Position numbers and translations under genes: made by a program
Source of the DNA: an uncultured Burkholderiales bacterium
GTDB taxonomy: Bacteria > Pseudomonadota > Gammaproteobacteria > Burkholderiales > Burkholderiaceae_C
NCBI GenBank assembly: GCA_903932865.1
Contig: CAIZHQ010000015.1
Coordinates: 310,001 to 374,000, forward strand
Length of the DNA: 64,000 nucleotides
Direction of reading: 5' to 3'
Part shown: positions 11,213-22,124 of the stretch, one piece after another
Layout of the letters: each line of letters starts with the position of its first letter
Position numbering within the stretch: the first letter of the stretch is position 1
Notes under the pieces: generated by a model
What the model was told of the DNA's origin: nothing
Databases searched by the model: none
What the model saw: the letters and a program-made list of their open reading frames with translations, nothing else

Positions 11213-14197
11213 TTACAGCGTTCTCGCAATTTCCTTGACGTCGAAGAATTCGAGTTGATCGCCTTCTTTGATGTCGTTGTAGTTCTTGAGTTTGATACCG
11301 CACTCGAAGCCCTCTTTGACTTCGCGCACGTCGTCTTTGAGGCGCTTGAGCGAGTCGAGCTCGCCGGTGTAAATGACCACGCTGTCGCGCAACAAACGGA
11401 ACTTGGCGCTGCGGGTGACTTGACCTGAGGTGACCATACAGCCAGCCACAGTTCCAATCTTGGAAGCCACAAACACCGTCCGAATTTCGGCCATGCCCAT
11501 GATTTCTTCTCGTTGCTCTGGCGCCAACATGCCAGACATCGCAGCCTTGAGTTCATCCACAGCGTCATAAATGATGTTGTAGTAATGCAGATCAACGCCA
11601 TTGCCTTCGGCCAATTTGCGCGCACCGGCATCGGCACGCACATTGAAACCGATCACGATGGCCTTGGAGGCGATCGCGAGGTTGATGTCAGATTCGCTGA
11701 TGCCGCCCACGCCGGAGTAAACCAGCTGGACTTTGACTTCTTCGTTGGACAACTTGAGCAAAGAAGCGCCCAAGGCTTCTTGCGAGCCCTGCACGTCGGC
11801 CTTGATGATGATGGGCAACATCTTGATTTCGCCGGCTGACATGTCGGTGAACATGTTTTCGAGCTTGGCGGCTTGTTGCTTGGCCAGTTTGGTGTTGCGG
11901 AATTTGCCAGCACGGTAGGTGGCGATTTCGCGGGCACGTCGCTCGTCGCCCATGACCATGAATTCGTCACCGGCTTGAGGGACTTCGGTCAAGCCTTGAA
12001 TCTCGACCGGAATCGATGGACCTGCGGACTTGATGGCAGCGCCATTTTCGTCCAGCATGGCGCGAACGCGGCCAAAGGTCTGACCCGCCAACACCACGTC
12101 CCCCGTATTCAGAGTACCGGATTGCACCAAGATGGTCGCCACGGGTCCACGTCCCTTGTCCAAGCGCGCTTCGATCACCAAGCCTTTGGCAGCGGCTTTC
12201 ACAGGTGCCTTGAGTTCCAGAATTTCAGCTTGAAGAAGCACTTGCTCCAGCAGCGCGTCGATGCCCATGCCGGTCTTGGCCGACACGGAGACAAAAGGCG
12301 ATTCGCCACCGAACTCTTCAGGGACGACTTCTTCTGAAATCAGTTCTGCACGCACGCGTTCGATGTTCGAGTCGGGCTTGTCCATCTTGTTGATGGCCAC
12401 CACGATGGGCACACCAGCAGCCTTGGCATGCTTGATGGCTTCTTTGGTCTGGGGCATCACACCGTCGTCACCCGCTACCACCAAAATCACGATGTCGGTG
12501 GCTTGCGCACCACGGGCACGCATGGCCGTGAAGGCCTCATGACCAGGGGTGTCCAGGAAAGAAATCATGCCCCGAGGCGTTTCGACGTGGTAAGCGCCAA
12601 TGTGCTGGGTGATGCCACCGGCTTCACCCGAGGCCACCTTGGCGCGGCGAATATAGTCCAGCAGCGAGGTTTTGCCATGGTCAACGTGGCCCATCACCGT
12701 GACCACAGGGGCACGCGATAACGATTCAGCGTGCTGGTCTGACACTTCGTCGTCGGTAAAGGCTTCTGGGTCGTCCAGCGCTGCGACGACCGCTTTGTGT
12801 CCCATCTCCTCCACCACGATCATGGCGGTATCTTGATCCAACGGCTGGTTCATGGTGGCCATCTGGCCCAGCTTCATGAGGTGCTTGATGACCTCAGAGG
12901 CCTTGATGGCCATCTTGTGGGCCAATTCAGACACGGTGATGGTTTCAGGGACGTGCACTTCAAGCACGCGCACCTCAGCTGTTGCCTGCTGACTTTGACC
13001 GTCATCACGGTCGCGTTCGTTGCCACGACGTCCTCTTGGGCCGGTACGCCAGTTGTTTCGGCCCACGCCGCCACTGGTGTCGCCACGCGTGGGAATGGCC
13101 TTTTTCTTGGCCGGATCGCCTGCCCAGCTGGAAGACAGCTTCGCTGACTTGACTTCCTTGTTGGCGCCAGGAGCCGCAGGCGCTGCAGCTTGTGCAGCCG
13201 CAGCACGTGCACCAGGTGCAGGAGTTCCTGCTGGCTTGTGCAAGGTACCCTTGACTGCTGCTTTGGGCTCAGCCTTGGGCTCCTCTTTCTTGGCGACCAG
13301 CACTTTCTTGGGGGCGTTCATCATCGACCGAATGGCTTCGGCTTCGGCCAGGGCCTTGCGTCGGCGCGCATCCAGATCTTGTGCACGCGCAGTGTCTTCA
13401 TCGGCCTTGGCCTTGGACTCTGCAGCGGCTTTGATTGCCAAGGCTTCACGCGCAGCCTTCGCTGCTTCGGCTTTGGTGGTCGCCAATTGAGCCGCTTGTT
13501 CTGCTGCACCAGCTTTGACATCAGCGGCAGATTCGACGGGCTCAGAGGATGTTGGCGCAGCAGGCTTGGTTTGAGAAGCCGCATTGATACTGGCCGCTTC
13601 GGCTCGCGCCAATTGTTCACGCGCTTCACGGCTCAGTTGTGGCTTGGCTACCGCAGGCTCTTCATCACTGGTTACAGCAGCAGATTGAGACTGGACGAGA
13701 GCTTGTGCTTCCTGGGCCGCCAACTCGGCGCGTTGCGCAGCTTCCTGCGCCTCGCGCAGACGGCGCTTTTCCGCCAGCTCCTGTTCCTGTCGAAGGATCA
13801 GCTCTGCCTGACGACGCGCTTGTTCTTCAAGTCGGGCCAAATCGGCATGGTCCAGTTGGGGCTCCGCGATCTCTTCTGCAGAGGCAACAGGCTCGTCATC
13901 GCGTTTGATCAGCGTGCGTTTTTTGCGCACTTCGACCTGGATGGTTCTGGCCTTGCCCGAAGCATCGGCTTGCTTGATCTCACTGGTGGATTTCTTGACC
14001 AAGGTGATCTTTTTGCGGTCAGCGGACACGGTGCCGTGGCTCGCTTGCAAGTAGCTCAGCAGTTTTTGCTTGTCGGCATCGGTCAAAGCATCACCTTCAG
14101 AGGCTTTGGTCACCCCAGCAGATCGCAACTGATCGAGTAAAACATCGGCAGATTTTTTGAGTTCATTGGCGAACTCGGCAACAGTGGTACTGGACAT
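11213..14197 (-). CDS. infB: Translation initiation factor IF-2
   Basis: IF-2 positions formyl-methionyl-tRNA on the 30S subunit and drives subunit joining. The 994-residue protein has the IF2_N domain ([20 protein letters not shown]), a long Ala/Glu/Lys-rich linker of about residues 130-400 probably coiled or disordered, a second N-terminal-type module near [18 protein letters not shown], then the GTPase with G1 [35 protein letters not shown] and NKMDKPDS. The frame is open to 14245 but overlaps the 3' end of nusA; the ATG at 14197 gives the family N-terminus. It still starts only 26 nt after nusA. Nothing is missing. Confidence 0.97.
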   Translation of the reverse strand: MSSTTVAEFANELKKSADVLLDQLRSAGVTKASEGDALTDADKQKLLSYLQASHGTVSADRKKITLVKKSTSEIKQADASGKARTIQVEVRKKRTLIKRDDEPVASAEEIAEPQLDHADLARLEEQARRQAELILRQEQELAEKRRLREAQEAAQRAELAAQEAQALVQSQSAAVTSDEEPAVAKPQLSREAREQLARAEAASINAASQTKPAAPTSSEPVESAADVKAGAAEQAAQLATTKAEAAKAAREALAIKAAAESKAKADEDTARAQDLDARRRKALAEAEAIRSMMNAPKKVLVAKKEEPKAEPKAAVKGTLHKPAGTPAPGARAAAAQAAAPAAPGANKEVKSAKLSSSWAGDPAKKKAIPTRGDTSGGVGRNNWRTGPRGRRGNERDRDDGQSQQATAEVRVLEVHVPETITVSELAHKMAIKASEVIKHLMKLGQMATMNQPLDQDTAMIVVEEMGHKAVVAALDDPEAFTDDEVSDQHAESLSRAPVVTVMGHVDHGKTSLLDYIRRAKVASGEAGGITQHIGAYHVETPRGMISFLDTPGHEAFTAMRARGAQATDIVILVVAGDDGVMPQTKEAIKHAKAAGVPIVVAINKMDKPDSNIERVRAELISEEVVPEEFGGESPFVSVSAKTGMGIDALLEQVLLQAEILELKAPVKAAAKGLVIEARLDKGRGPVATILVQSGTLNTGDVVLAGQTFGRVRAMLDENGAAIKSAGPSIPVEIQGLTEVPQAGDEFMVMGDERRAREIATYRAGKFRNTKLAKQQAAKLENMFTDMSAGEIKMLPIIIKADVQGSQEALGASLLKLSNEEVKVQLVYSGVGGISESDINLAIASKAIVIGFNVRADAGARKLAEGNGVDLHYYNIIYDAVDELKAAMSGMLAPEQREEIMGMAEIRTVFVASKIGTVAGCMVTSGQVTRSAKFRLLRDSVVIYTGELDSLKRLKDDVREVKEGFECGIKLKNYNDIKEGDQLEFFDVKEIARTL

Positions 14198-14223
14198 AAT
14201 TTTGTTCAAGCCTCCATCAGACT

Positions 14224-15708
14224 TCAGGCCTGGCCTGCGAACCAATGTTCGCGGGCTTTCATGATCAGGGCGGTGGCCTCTTCAACGCTTTGACCGGTGA
14301 TGTCGGTCAACTCGTCAGTGGCCAGATCAGCCAGGTCGTCACGGGTTTGTACACCCGCCTCAACCAGCTTGGAGATCAGCTCAGGGGTCAATCCTGGCAG
14401 ATCGCGCAGGTCTTGAGAAACGTCTTCAACGCTCTCTTCACGCGCAATTTCAAGGGTCAGCAAAGCGTCTTTCGCACGGGTGCGCAGCTCGTTGATGGTG
14501 TCTTCGTCGAAGCTTTCGATTTCCAGCATTTCCTGGATCGGCACATAAGCCACCTCTTCGAGGCTGGTGAAGCCTTCGCCGATCAGGATGTCGGCGATCT
14601 CCTGGTCCACATCGAGCTTTTCCATGAACAGCTGGCGGATGCCGGTGGTTTCTTCGGCTTGTTTTTGAGCCGACTCGGCTGCGTCCATGATGTTGATCTT
14701 CCAACCTGTCAGGTCAGAAGCCAAGCGCACATTTTGTCCGCCACGGCCAATGGCAATCGCCAGGTTTTCTTCGTCCACCACCACGTCCATGGCGTGCTTT
14801 TCTTCATCCACAACGATGGACTGCACGTTGGCCGGCGCCAAAGCGCCAATCACGAATTGGGCGGGGTCTTCGCTCCACAAAACAATGTCGACTCGCTCGC
14901 CGGCCAACTCGTTGGTGACGGCGTTGACACGAGTGCCGCGCACACCCACGCAGGTGCCGATGGGGTCTACGCGCTTGTCATGTGACAAAACGGCGATTTT
15001 GGCGCGTGAGCCGGGGTCACGGGCACAGGTTTTGATCTCGAGCAGGCCTTGTTCGATTTCAGGTACTTCCTGACGGAACAACTCGATCATGAACTCGGGC
15101 GCAGAACGCGACAACAAAATAGGGGCGCCGCGCAAAGTCAGGTCGACTTCCATGATCATGGCGCGAACGCGATCACCGCTGCGCAGGTTTTCTTTGGGGA
15201 TCATCTCGCTGCGTCGCAAGCGGCCCTCGATGCGACCGGACTCGCAGATGATGTCGCCCTTGTCCATCCGCTTGACGGTGCCGACAAAGATTTTTTCGCC
15301 ACGCGACATGAAGTCGTTGAGCAGCATTTCGCGCTCAGCATCGCGGATTTTTTGCAAAATGACCTGCTTGGCGGCCATGGCGCCAATGCGTCCGATCGGC
15401 ACCGACTCAATCGACTCTTCGATGTATTCGTCGACTTCAATGTCCGGTATTTGCTCTTTGGCTTCAAACAAAAGGATTTCTTGCTCGGGCAGTTGCAAAC
15501 CAGCCTCATCGGGCACCACGTGCCAACGGCGAAAACTCTCGTAGTTGCCGTTGTCGCGATCTACCGCCACACGGATGTCCACTTCGCCTTGGTAAAGTTT
15601 CTTGGTGGCTTGTGCCAAAGCGGCTTCCACGGCACCAAATACCACGTCGCGCTCAACGTTCTTTTCACGTGAGATGGCTTCGACCAACATCAACATTTCG
15701 CGATTCAT
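14224..15708 (-). CDS. nusA: Transcription termination/antitermination factor NusA
   Basis: NusA binds RNA polymerase and nascent RNA and modulates pausing, termination and antitermination. The 494-residue product has the N-terminal polymerase-binding domain starting [20 protein letters not shown], the S1 domain ([20 protein letters not shown]), KH domains with [21 protein letters not shown] and [19 protein letters not shown], and two acidic C-terminal repeats (residues about 350-494) of the kind that bind the alpha subunit or N-type antiterminators. The frame is open to 15729; the ATG at 15708 has the conserved start. It sits between rimP and infB in the standard operon. Confidence 0.97.
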   Translation of the reverse strand: MNREMLMLVEAISREKNVERDVVFGAVEAALAQATKKLYQGEVDIRVAVDRDNGNYESFRRWHVVPDEAGLQLPEQEILLFEAKEQIPDIEVDEYIEESIESVPIGRIGAMAAKQVILQKIRDAEREMLLNDFMSRGEKIFVGTVKRMDKGDIICESGRIEGRLRRSEMIPKENLRSGDRVRAMIMEVDLTLRGAPILLSRSAPEFMIELFRQEVPEIEQGLLEIKTCARDPGSRAKIAVLSHDKRVDPIGTCVGVRGTRVNAVTNELAGERVDIVLWSEDPAQFVIGALAPANVQSIVVDEEKHAMDVVVDEENLAIAIGRGGQNVRLASDLTGWKINIMDAAESAQKQAEETTGIRQLFMEKLDVDQEIADILIGEGFTSLEEVAYVPIQEMLEIESFDEDTINELRTRAKDALLTLEIAREESVEDVSQDLRDLPGLTPELISKLVEAGVQTRDDLADLATDELTDITGQSVEEATALIMKAREHWFAGQA

Positions 15709-15778
15709 GACTTGACTCTCCTGTTCCACTGGGCCCAGATGTGGGGCCCGAAAGTTTGCTCAAAAAATGGGGCTGCCG

Positions 15779-16342
15779 TCAGGCTTCCTGCTTGGACTTG
15801 CGCCCTTTGAAGTCCACGACGGGTGCGAGGCGAGCATCTCGCAACTCATCCAGCGTGAACCCCAATGCATGCACAGGCAAAGGAATACGCTTTTTACTGA
15901 CCTTTTGTCCGGGCTTGACCGCAGGCGCATCGCTCCAGACGATTTGCCAGCCTTGACCAGTGGCGTCACGCTCGAGCGTGCCGCGAAATTTTTTACGCGT
16001 CGGGTTGACCATGCCCGCAGCGCTCTCGCCCATCGGTGCTTTGAGCGTGATGTCAATCAATTCGCCAACAAATCGCTCAAAGTCTTGCTCACGGGTCAAT
16101 GGACGGTCAATGCCGGGAGAGGACACCTCCAGCCGGTTGTAGGTCACACCGTCGACTTCCAGGGCAAACTGCAGTTGCCGGTTGACTTTCTCGCAATCTT
16201 CCACGTTGATGAACAGCTCAGAACCTGACTGCCAGGGCCAGTCGATGGTGATGCGCAACAAACCGCCCGCTGTGCGGTCAATCTCAACCAGGTCGTAGCC
16301 CAGGCCGGTTACGGTTTCTTGAACAATTTGCTGCAATGCCAC
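15779..16342 (-). CDS. rimP: Ribosome maturation factor RimP
   Basis: RimP is needed for assembly of the 30S subunit. The 187-residue product shows the family's TGLGYDLVEIDRTAGGLLRI, the INVEDCEKVNRQLQFALEVD helix-strand, and the LEVSSPGIDRPLTREQDFERF motif. The frame is open to an ATG at 16381, but residues before VALQQIVQETV do not resemble the family, so I prefer the GTG at 16342. This is the first gene of the operon; a strong leftward terminator just upstream at 16384-16410 isolates it from the yej genes, and transcription must start between the two. Confidence 0.92.
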   Translation of the reverse strand: MALQQIVQETVTGLGYDLVEIDRTAGGLLRITIDWPWQSGSELFINVEDCEKVNRQLQFALEVDGVTYNRLEVSSPGIDRPLTREQDFERFVGELIDITLKAPMGESAAGMVNPTRKKFRGTLERDATGQGWQIVWSDAPAVKPGQKVSKKRIPLPVHALGFTLDELRDARLAPVVDFKGRKSKQEA

Positions 16343-16383
16343 AGAGCTTCTGAATGTCAACGTTAAAAAAGAAACAACCAAAA

Positions 16384-16410
16384 AAAACGGGCGGTGAAAA
16401 CCCGCCCGTT
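16384..16410 (-). terminator. Rho-independent terminator of the yej operon
   Basis: A perfect 10-bp inverted repeat (AAACGGGCGG / CCGCCCGTTT) with a 7-nt loop, followed on the minus strand by a run of seven T (complement of 16380-16386). It lies downstream of yejF and before rimP, so it ends the yejABEF transcript and insulates the rimP operon. Confidence 0.85.
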
Positions 16411-16497
16411 TGGTCGTGAAGCCAGTATTCTAGCTCAAAAAACGCGCTAAGTGTGTGATTTTCAAGGAAAACGAAGCGTACGCGATCGACTTGCCGC

Positions 16498-18105
16498 TCA
16501 AGTTGGTTCGGGAAAGGCCTGTACCAAGCTGCGGGTGTAAGGGTGTTGTGGATTGCTCAGCACCTGCTCGGCCAAACCCTGCTCGATCACTTGCCCTGAC
16601 TTGAGCACCATGACTTGATGGGCCATGGCCCGAAGCACATCCACATCGTGGGTAATCAACAAATACGCCATGCCGCGTTTTTTTTGCAGCGTTTTAAGCA
16701 ATTCAAGGATCTGTTTTTGAACGGTCACGTCAAGCGCGCTGGTGGGCTCGTCCAGCACCAACAGCGCTGGCTCGACCACCAAGGCTCGGGCCAAGGCGAT
16801 GCGTTGGCGCTGCCCACCCGAAAAAGCATGCGGGTAGCGGTTCAGCACATCAGCAAATCCTTCACCCACCAAGCCTACCTCGGCCAAAGCCGCGCGAACG
16901 CGTTGCTCCGTTTGTTCTGATGTCCAGTGCGGGTGATGCAAGCGCAAGCCTTCCGAGACGATTTCACCCACCGTCATGCGCGGTGACAGGCTGCCATAGG
17001 GATCTTGAAACACCACCTGCACCTGTTTTCGCAAGGCCTTGTCGCGATCCGGGATGCCCCACCAAGTTTGCCCGGCAAACGACAATTCACCCGAAAAAGA
17101 AATCAAACCCAGCACCGCCTGCGCGAGGCTCGACTTGCCAGAACCCGACTCGCCCATCACGCCCATGGTACTGCCGGGCGACAACGAGAAGTCCGCGCCG
17201 TGCAATGCGGTGAAATGGTGTTTTTGAAACCAGGCTTTGAAACCAGGCACCGCCTTCGGATAGCGTACCTGCAGTTGGCGTGCGATCAAGATGGGTGACG
17301 CCTCCAATGGGGGCATGTCCACCAGGCCTGCACGGCTAGGGCGACTGGCAAGCAATCTTTGCGTGTAGGGGTGCTGAGGCTGCTCAAAGACAGCTTGCAA
17401 AGTCCCTTGCTCGACCAGATGGCCTTTTTCCATCACCGCCACTCTGTCGGCGAAGTGGCGCACCAAGGACAGATCATGCGTGATCAGCAACACGGCCATG
17501 CCGGTTTTTTGCTGCAAATCGGCCAGCAACTGCAGCATTTGCAATCGCAAACTGGCGTCCAGCGCGGTGGTGGGTTCATCGGCCAGAAGGAGCTTGGGCT
17601 CGGATGCAAGGGCCATGGCCATCATGGCGCGTTGGCGCTGGCCGCCCGACAACTGGTGAGGGTAAGCCCCAAACCGACGCTCGGGCTCATCGATCCCGGT
17701 TTCGGACAACAAATGCACGGCCCGCGCATCTGCGTCACGCCGAGGCATCAGCTTTTTAAGTTGCAGGACTTCCGAGATTTGGTGACCCACTGTCATCAAA
17801 GGGTTCAGCGCCGTCATGGGCTCCTGAAAAATCATGGCAATTTCGTCGCCACGAATGCGTTGCATCTCAGCAGGCGTTTGATTCAGCAAATCCTGGCCAT
17901 GCCACAGCACCTGGCCCGAAAGCTGCGCAGATTCCAGCAAACGCAACACCGACAGCGCCGTCACCGACTTGCCAGAGCCCGACTCCCCCACCAAGGCCAC
18001 GCGCTCACCCGGCTGAATGCTCAGGTTCACGCCATGCACCACAGCCTGGCCACCAAAGGCGATGCGCAGGTTTTTGAGTTCCAGCAAAGCTTGGGGCGTG
18101 CTCAT
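16498..18105 (-). CDS. yejF: ABC transporter ATPase with two nucleotide-binding domains (YejF-like)
   Basis: Cytoplasmic ATPase subunit that powers uptake of oligopeptides or microcin C-type peptide-nucleotides. The 535-residue protein contains two full ABC domains: Walker A LVGESGSGKSVTALS and signature LSGGQRQRAMMAMAL with Walker B LLLADEPTTALD in the first; VMGESGSGKSSLAQAV, FSGGQRQRIALARAL and LLVLDEPTSALD in the second. The ATG at 18105 overlaps the yejE stop (ATGA). The longer upstream frame lies inside yejE and is not used. It is the last gene of the operon; a terminator follows at 16384-16410. Confidence 0.93.
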   Translation of the reverse strand: MSTPQALLELKNLRIAFGGQAVVHGVNLSIQPGERVALVGESGSGKSVTALSVLRLLESAQLSGQVLWHGQDLLNQTPAEMQRIRGDEIAMIFQEPMTALNPLMTVGHQISEVLQLKKLMPRRDADARAVHLLSETGIDEPERRFGAYPHQLSGGQRQRAMMAMALASEPKLLLADEPTTALDASLRLQMLQLLADLQQKTGMAVLLITHDLSLVRHFADRVAVMEKGHLVEQGTLQAVFEQPQHPYTQRLLASRPSRAGLVDMPPLEASPILIARQLQVRYPKAVPGFKAWFQKHHFTALHGADFSLSPGSTMGVMGESGSGKSSLAQAVLGLISFSGELSFAGQTWWGIPDRDKALRKQVQVVFQDPYGSLSPRMTVGEIVSEGLRLHHPHWTSEQTEQRVRAALAEVGLVGEGFADVLNRYPHAFSGGQRQRIALARALVVEPALLVLDEPTSALDVTVQKQILELLKTLQKKRGMAYLLITHDVDVLRAMAHQVMVLKSGQVIEQGLAEQVLSNPQHPYTRSLVQAFPEPT

Positions 18106-19157
18106 GCGTCCACCTTTCGTGGATCGAGCGCATCGCGCAAGGCATCGCCCATGAAGGTGAGCAGCAGCAAGGTCACCACCAGCACCAAAAAGGTGGACAT
18201 CGAGATCCACCAGGCGTCGATGTTGTTTTTGCCCTGGGCCAGCAATTCGCCCAAAGACGGCGTGCCCGGTGGCACACCCAAGCCCAGAAAATCCAACGAG
18301 GTCAGGGCCAAAATCGCCCCACTCATGCGAAACGGCAAAAAGGTCACCACGGGGGTCATGCTGTTGGGCAGCACATGTCGCCACATGATCTGCCAATGGC
18401 CCAGCCCCAGCGCCCGGGCTGATTTGACGTAATCGAGTTGTCGGTTGCGCAAAAACTCGGCCCTGACATAGTCGGACAAACCCATCCAGCCAAACAGGCT
18501 GAGCAGCACCAGCAACAGCCCCACACTGGGCTCGAACACGGCCGAGAAGATGATCAGCAGATAGAGCTCAGGCATGGCGCTCCAGACTTCGATGAAGCGC
18601 TGAAAGACCAAGTCGGTCTTTCCCACAAAAAAGCCCTGTACCGCCCCGGTCAATACGCCCAGCAACACGCCAAAAAGCGTCAGCGCCATGGCAAAAAGCA
18701 CCGATACACGAAAGCCATACAACAAACGCGCCAGCACGTCACGCCCCCGGTCATCGGTGCCCAGCCAGTTGCGGGCTGTGGGCGGCGCGGGGTTGGGCAA
18801 GGGGGCAAAGTAATCGAGCGTGCTGTGGTGGTAAGGGTTGGGCGCTTGCAAAGCCCAGTTGCTGCCCTTGTGAAGTTGCTGCTGAATGAACGGGTCGAGG
18901 TAGTCGGCAGGCGTCTCGAAATCACCGCCAAACACCTTTTCAGGCTGGGTCTGCAGCACTGGGAAATACCACTGACCCTCAAACCGCACGACCAGAGGTT
19001 TGTCGTTGGACAAAAACTCGGCTCCCAAGCTCATGATGAACAGGGTCACAAAAATGATCAGGCTGCCAAAACCGAGACGGTTGCGCCTGAAACGCCGCCA
19101 CGCCCGCGCCGAGGGCGATGTCTGATGCGGCAAGACGGAGGTGGTGGCTGGCGTCAT
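18102..19157 (-). CDS. yejE: ABC transporter permease (YejE-like)
   Basis: Inner-membrane permease of the yej peptide importer, 351 residues. It has an N-terminal helix, a periplasmic segment, the phrase NWLGTDDRGRDVLARLLYG typical of OppC/YejE-type permeases, and a C-terminal block of helices with the ATPase-coupling EAA-like loop around RALGLGHWQIMWRHVLPNSM. Both ends overlap neighbours through ATGA junctions (yejB upstream, yejF downstream), so all three are likely translated together. Confidence 0.92.
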   Translation of the reverse strand: MTPATTSVLPHQTSPSARAWRRFRRNRLGFGSLIIFVTLFIMSLGAEFLSNDKPLVVRFEGQWYFPVLQTQPEKVFGGDFETPADYLDPFIQQQLHKGSNWALQAPNPYHHSTLDYFAPLPNPAPPTARNWLGTDDRGRDVLARLLYGFRVSVLFAMALTLFGVLLGVLTGAVQGFFVGKTDLVFQRFIEVWSAMPELYLLIIFSAVFEPSVGLLLVLLSLFGWMGLSDYVRAEFLRNRQLDYVKSARALGLGHWQIMWRHVLPNSMTPVVTFLPFRMSGAILALTSLDFLGLGVPPGTPSLGELLAQGKNNIDAWWISMSTFLVLVVTLLLLTFMGDALRDALDPRKVDA

Positions 19158-20191
19158 TTGTCAAACTTCACGCGGGGGTCCACCCACAGGTAGCACAGGT
19201 CACTGATCAGCTTGGTCACCAGGCCAATCAGGGTGAACAAATACAAGGTGCCGAGCACCACCGGGTAATCACGCCGGATCACCGCCTCATAACTCAGCAA
19301 TCCCAGCCCATCGAGCGAGAACAGGGTTTCGATCAGCAAAGACCCGGTGAAAAACGCGCCGATGAAAGCCGCAGGGAAACCCGTGACCAGCGGAATCAAG
19401 GCATTTCGCATGACATGGCGGTAGAGCACCCGGTTTTCACTCAGGCCTTTGGCGCGGGCGGTCAAGACATACTGCTTGCGGATTTCTTCCAAAAATGCGT
19501 TTTTGGTCAGCATGGTGATCACCGCAAACGAGCCCAGCACACTGGCCGTGACCGGCAAGGCGATGTGCCACAAATAATCGACCACCTTGGCACCCCAGCT
19601 GAGCTGTTCCCAGTTCGACGAAGTCAGGCCGCGCAACGGAAACCACTGCAGCTGCCCGCCAAAAACGACGAGCAAGGCCACGCCCAGCACGAAGCCCGGA
19701 ATCGCGTAACCCACCAGCACCATCAAACTGGTGAATGTGTCAAAGCGCGTGCCCGCCCGCACTGCCTTGGCGATACCCAGAGGCACTGAAACCATGTAAC
19801 TCAGAAAAAAAGTCCATAAACCCAAACTGATGGACACGGGCAGCTTCTCCTTGATCAAGCTCCAGACGTCTTTGGGGTAGAAAAAACTTTTACCCAGATC
19901 AAACTGTGCAAACTGCTTGAGCATCATCCAAAAACGCTCGGTGGGCGGTTTGTCAAACCCGTAAAGCGTTTTGATCTCTTCAATGCGTGCCGCATCGACG
20001 CCCTGCCGGCCCCGGTAACCGCTCCCTTGGGCTGCCGCGCCCTCACCGCCCGTGTCACGGCCTTGCAACTGGGCCACCATTTGCTCGACCGGGCCACCGG
20101 GCACAAACTGAATCACCACAAAAGTCATCAACAAGACCCCGAACAAGGTCGGGACCATCAAGAGCAGACGCTTGAAAATATAGGCCAGCAT
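19154..20191 (-). CDS. yejB: ABC transporter permease (YejB-like)
   Basis: Second permease of the importer, 345 residues. The first helix reads MLAYIFKRLLLMVPTLFGVL, followed by the FVPGGPVEQM motif of OppB-type permeases, a periplasmic insert of about 60 residues with a GlyGly-rich stretch, five further helices and the coupling loop TARAKGLSENRVLYRHVMRN. The ATG lies 3 nt after the yejA stop, and the 3' end overlaps yejE. It is complete and ordinary. Confidence 0.93.
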   Translation of the reverse strand: MLAYIFKRLLLMVPTLFGVLLMTFVVIQFVPGGPVEQMVAQLQGRDTGGEGAAAQGSGYRGRQGVDAARIEEIKTLYGFDKPPTERFWMMLKQFAQFDLGKSFFYPKDVWSLIKEKLPVSISLGLWTFFLSYMVSVPLGIAKAVRAGTRFDTFTSLMVLVGYAIPGFVLGVALLVVFGGQLQWFPLRGLTSSNWEQLSWGAKVVDYLWHIALPVTASVLGSFAVITMLTKNAFLEEIRKQYVLTARAKGLSENRVLYRHVMRNALIPLVTGFPAAFIGAFFTGSLLIETLFSLDGLGLLSYEAVIRRDYPVVLGTLYLFTLIGLVTKLISDLCYLWVDPRVKFDK

Positions 20192-20194
20192 GTG

Positions 20195-22087
20195 TCAGGG
20201 GGCCTTGGGGGCAGGTTGGGCCGCTGGTACGGCTGAGGCATTGGGCGACCACCACACGGAGGTGACCAGTTTTTCTGGCTGGTAAAAACGGGGCAAGTCG
20301 GCGGGTCTGGCAAACGACTTGGCCCGCCAAGACACCCGGTGCACCGCACCATACCAGTGCGGTACCACGTAATGGCCATGGCGCAGCACGCGGTCCAGCG
20401 CACGCAGGCTGGTCACCAGTTCTGGGCGGGACTTGGCACTCACCACCTTGTCCAGCAGCGCATCCACGGCCGGGTCTTTCAAGCCGATCACATTGCCAGA
20501 TCCTTCCACGTCGGCCGATCGACTGCCGTAGCGCTCGAGTAACTCGGTGCCGGGCGCTTCGCTGCCCACAGTACGGTTGCTGATGATGTCAAAGTCGAAC
20601 ACGTCCATGCGTTTTTGGAGCAACGCAAAATCGATGACCTTGTACTGAACTTTGATGCCCAGTTTTTCAAGGTTCTTGGCAAATGGTGTGACCACGCGCC
20701 CCATTGAGCCCGAACTGTCCAGAAACTCGATACTCAAGGCCTGTCCCTTGTCGTTTCGCAAAGCGCCATCGCGGTAAGTCCATCCGGCTTCTTTGAGCAA
20801 GTCACGGGCCTGGCGCAAATGGTCGCGCAAGGTGTGGCCCGAAGTCGGGTCCAGCGCGGTCTGGGGCGGTAGCGGCACATCTTGGTCAAACACTGCGGCG
20901 GGCAACTTGGCTTGTAAGGGGACGAGCAAAGCCAACTCTTCGGGGCCAGGACGGCCCTTGGCCTCAAAGTCGCTGGCCACAAAATAGCCACGCACACGGC
21001 TGTAAGCGTTGTAGAAAAGTTGGCGGTTCAGCCATTCAAAATCCATGGCCAGCGCAATGGCCTGGCGCACGCGTACGTCCTGGAACTTGTCGCGGCGGGT
21101 ATTGAACAAAAAGCCCTGAAAGTCACCAGCGTTGCCATGGGGCAATTCGGCCTTGATCAGCTCACCACGCTCAAACGCCCGCCCGGTAAAAGCTCTGGCC
21201 CACTCCCGCGCAATGAAAGATTGCATGTAATCGAACTCGCCCGCTTTGAAAGCTTCGAGTTGCGCAGTGCTGTCTTTGTAAATCTTGTAGGTGATACGGT
21301 CGAAATTGAACTGTCCCTTGCGCACGTTCAAGTCTTTGGCCCAATAGTGCGGGTCTCGAACATAGGTGACATCCTTGCCAAACTGCACCGGTCCGAGGCG
21401 GTAAGGCCCCGAAGCAATCGGAATGTCCATGACCATCTGGTCCAGCGGTTTGTGTGTTGCTTGAGGGCCCTCGCCTTGTAAACCCCACTTGGCACTGAAG
21501 ACGGGCAAGCTGCCCACAATCAAAGGCAACTCGCTGTTAGGGCGCACAAAATCAAAGCGGATGCTGCGTTCGGCCAATACAGTCGCAGCCTTGACCTCGC
21601 CGAAATAGGTACGGTATTGGGGCGCTGCTTGCTTGCTGGTCAGGCGTTCAAAGGAATGGCGAACGTCTGCCGCCAGCACAGGGTCGCCATTTTGAAATCG
21701 GGCTTGCGGGTGGATCTGGAAGGTGACCGACATCCGGTCTTTGGCCACCGAGACATCTGAAGCTAACAAGCCATAAGACGTGGTCGGCTCGTCCATGTTG
21801 CCCACCAAAAGGGTGTCAAACATCATGCCCAACATGGACGGCGGTGCGCTGCCCTTCAAGGTGAAGGGGTTGTATTTGTCGAAATTGGACTGGCGGGTAG
21901 GCGGCACCAGTACGATCTCCCCCCCCTTGGGTGCGGCCGGGTTGGCATACGAGAAATGGGCAAAGTTTGCAGGGTAGCGGATGTCACCAAATTGGGCATA
22001 CGCGTGGGCGGCGAAGACATGACCGGACACGCTGAGCCCCAGGGTCAGCAAACAGGTTGTCCAGAATCGGGCCACGGGTCTTCGCAT
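20195..22087 (-). CDS. yejA: Extracellular solute-binding protein (YejA-like)
   Basis: Periplasmic receptor (SBP family 5) for the YejBEF importer, 630 residues. A signal peptide is visible ([20 protein letters not shown], cleavage near residue 27), then the YejA hallmark start [19 protein letters not shown] and the SBP-5 core ([34 protein letters not shown]). The C-terminus ends in an Ala/Pro-rich tail. I chose the ATG at 22087 because it begins the signal peptide. It is divergent from fabI with only 37 nt between the starts, so the two promoters must overlap each other or lie inside the opposite gene. Confidence 0.92.
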   Translation of the reverse strand: MRRPVARFWTTCLLTLGLSVSGHVFAAHAYAQFGDIRYPANFAHFSYANPAAPKGGEIVLVPPTRQSNFDKYNPFTLKGSAPPSMLGMMFDTLLVGNMDEPTTSYGLLASDVSVAKDRMSVTFQIHPQARFQNGDPVLAADVRHSFERLTSKQAAPQYRTYFGEVKAATVLAERSIRFDFVRPNSELPLIVGSLPVFSAKWGLQGEGPQATHKPLDQMVMDIPIASGPYRLGPVQFGKDVTYVRDPHYWAKDLNVRKGQFNFDRITYKIYKDSTAQLEAFKAGEFDYMQSFIAREWARAFTGRAFERGELIKAELPHGNAGDFQGFLFNTRRDKFQDVRVRQAIALAMDFEWLNRQLFYNAYSRVRGYFVASDFEAKGRPGPEELALLVPLQAKLPAAVFDQDVPLPPQTALDPTSGHTLRDHLRQARDLLKEAGWTYRDGALRNDKGQALSIEFLDSSGSMGRVVTPFAKNLEKLGIKVQYKVIDFALLQKRMDVFDFDIISNRTVGSEAPGTELLERYGSRSADVEGSGNVIGLKDPAVDALLDKVVSAKSRPELVTSLRALDRVLRHGHYVVPHWYGAVHRVSWRAKSFARPADLPRFYQPEKLVTSVWWSPNASAVPAAQPAPKAP

Positions 22088-22124
22088 GCGACAATTCTGC
22101 ACACATTTTCCAGGAGTTGAAGAG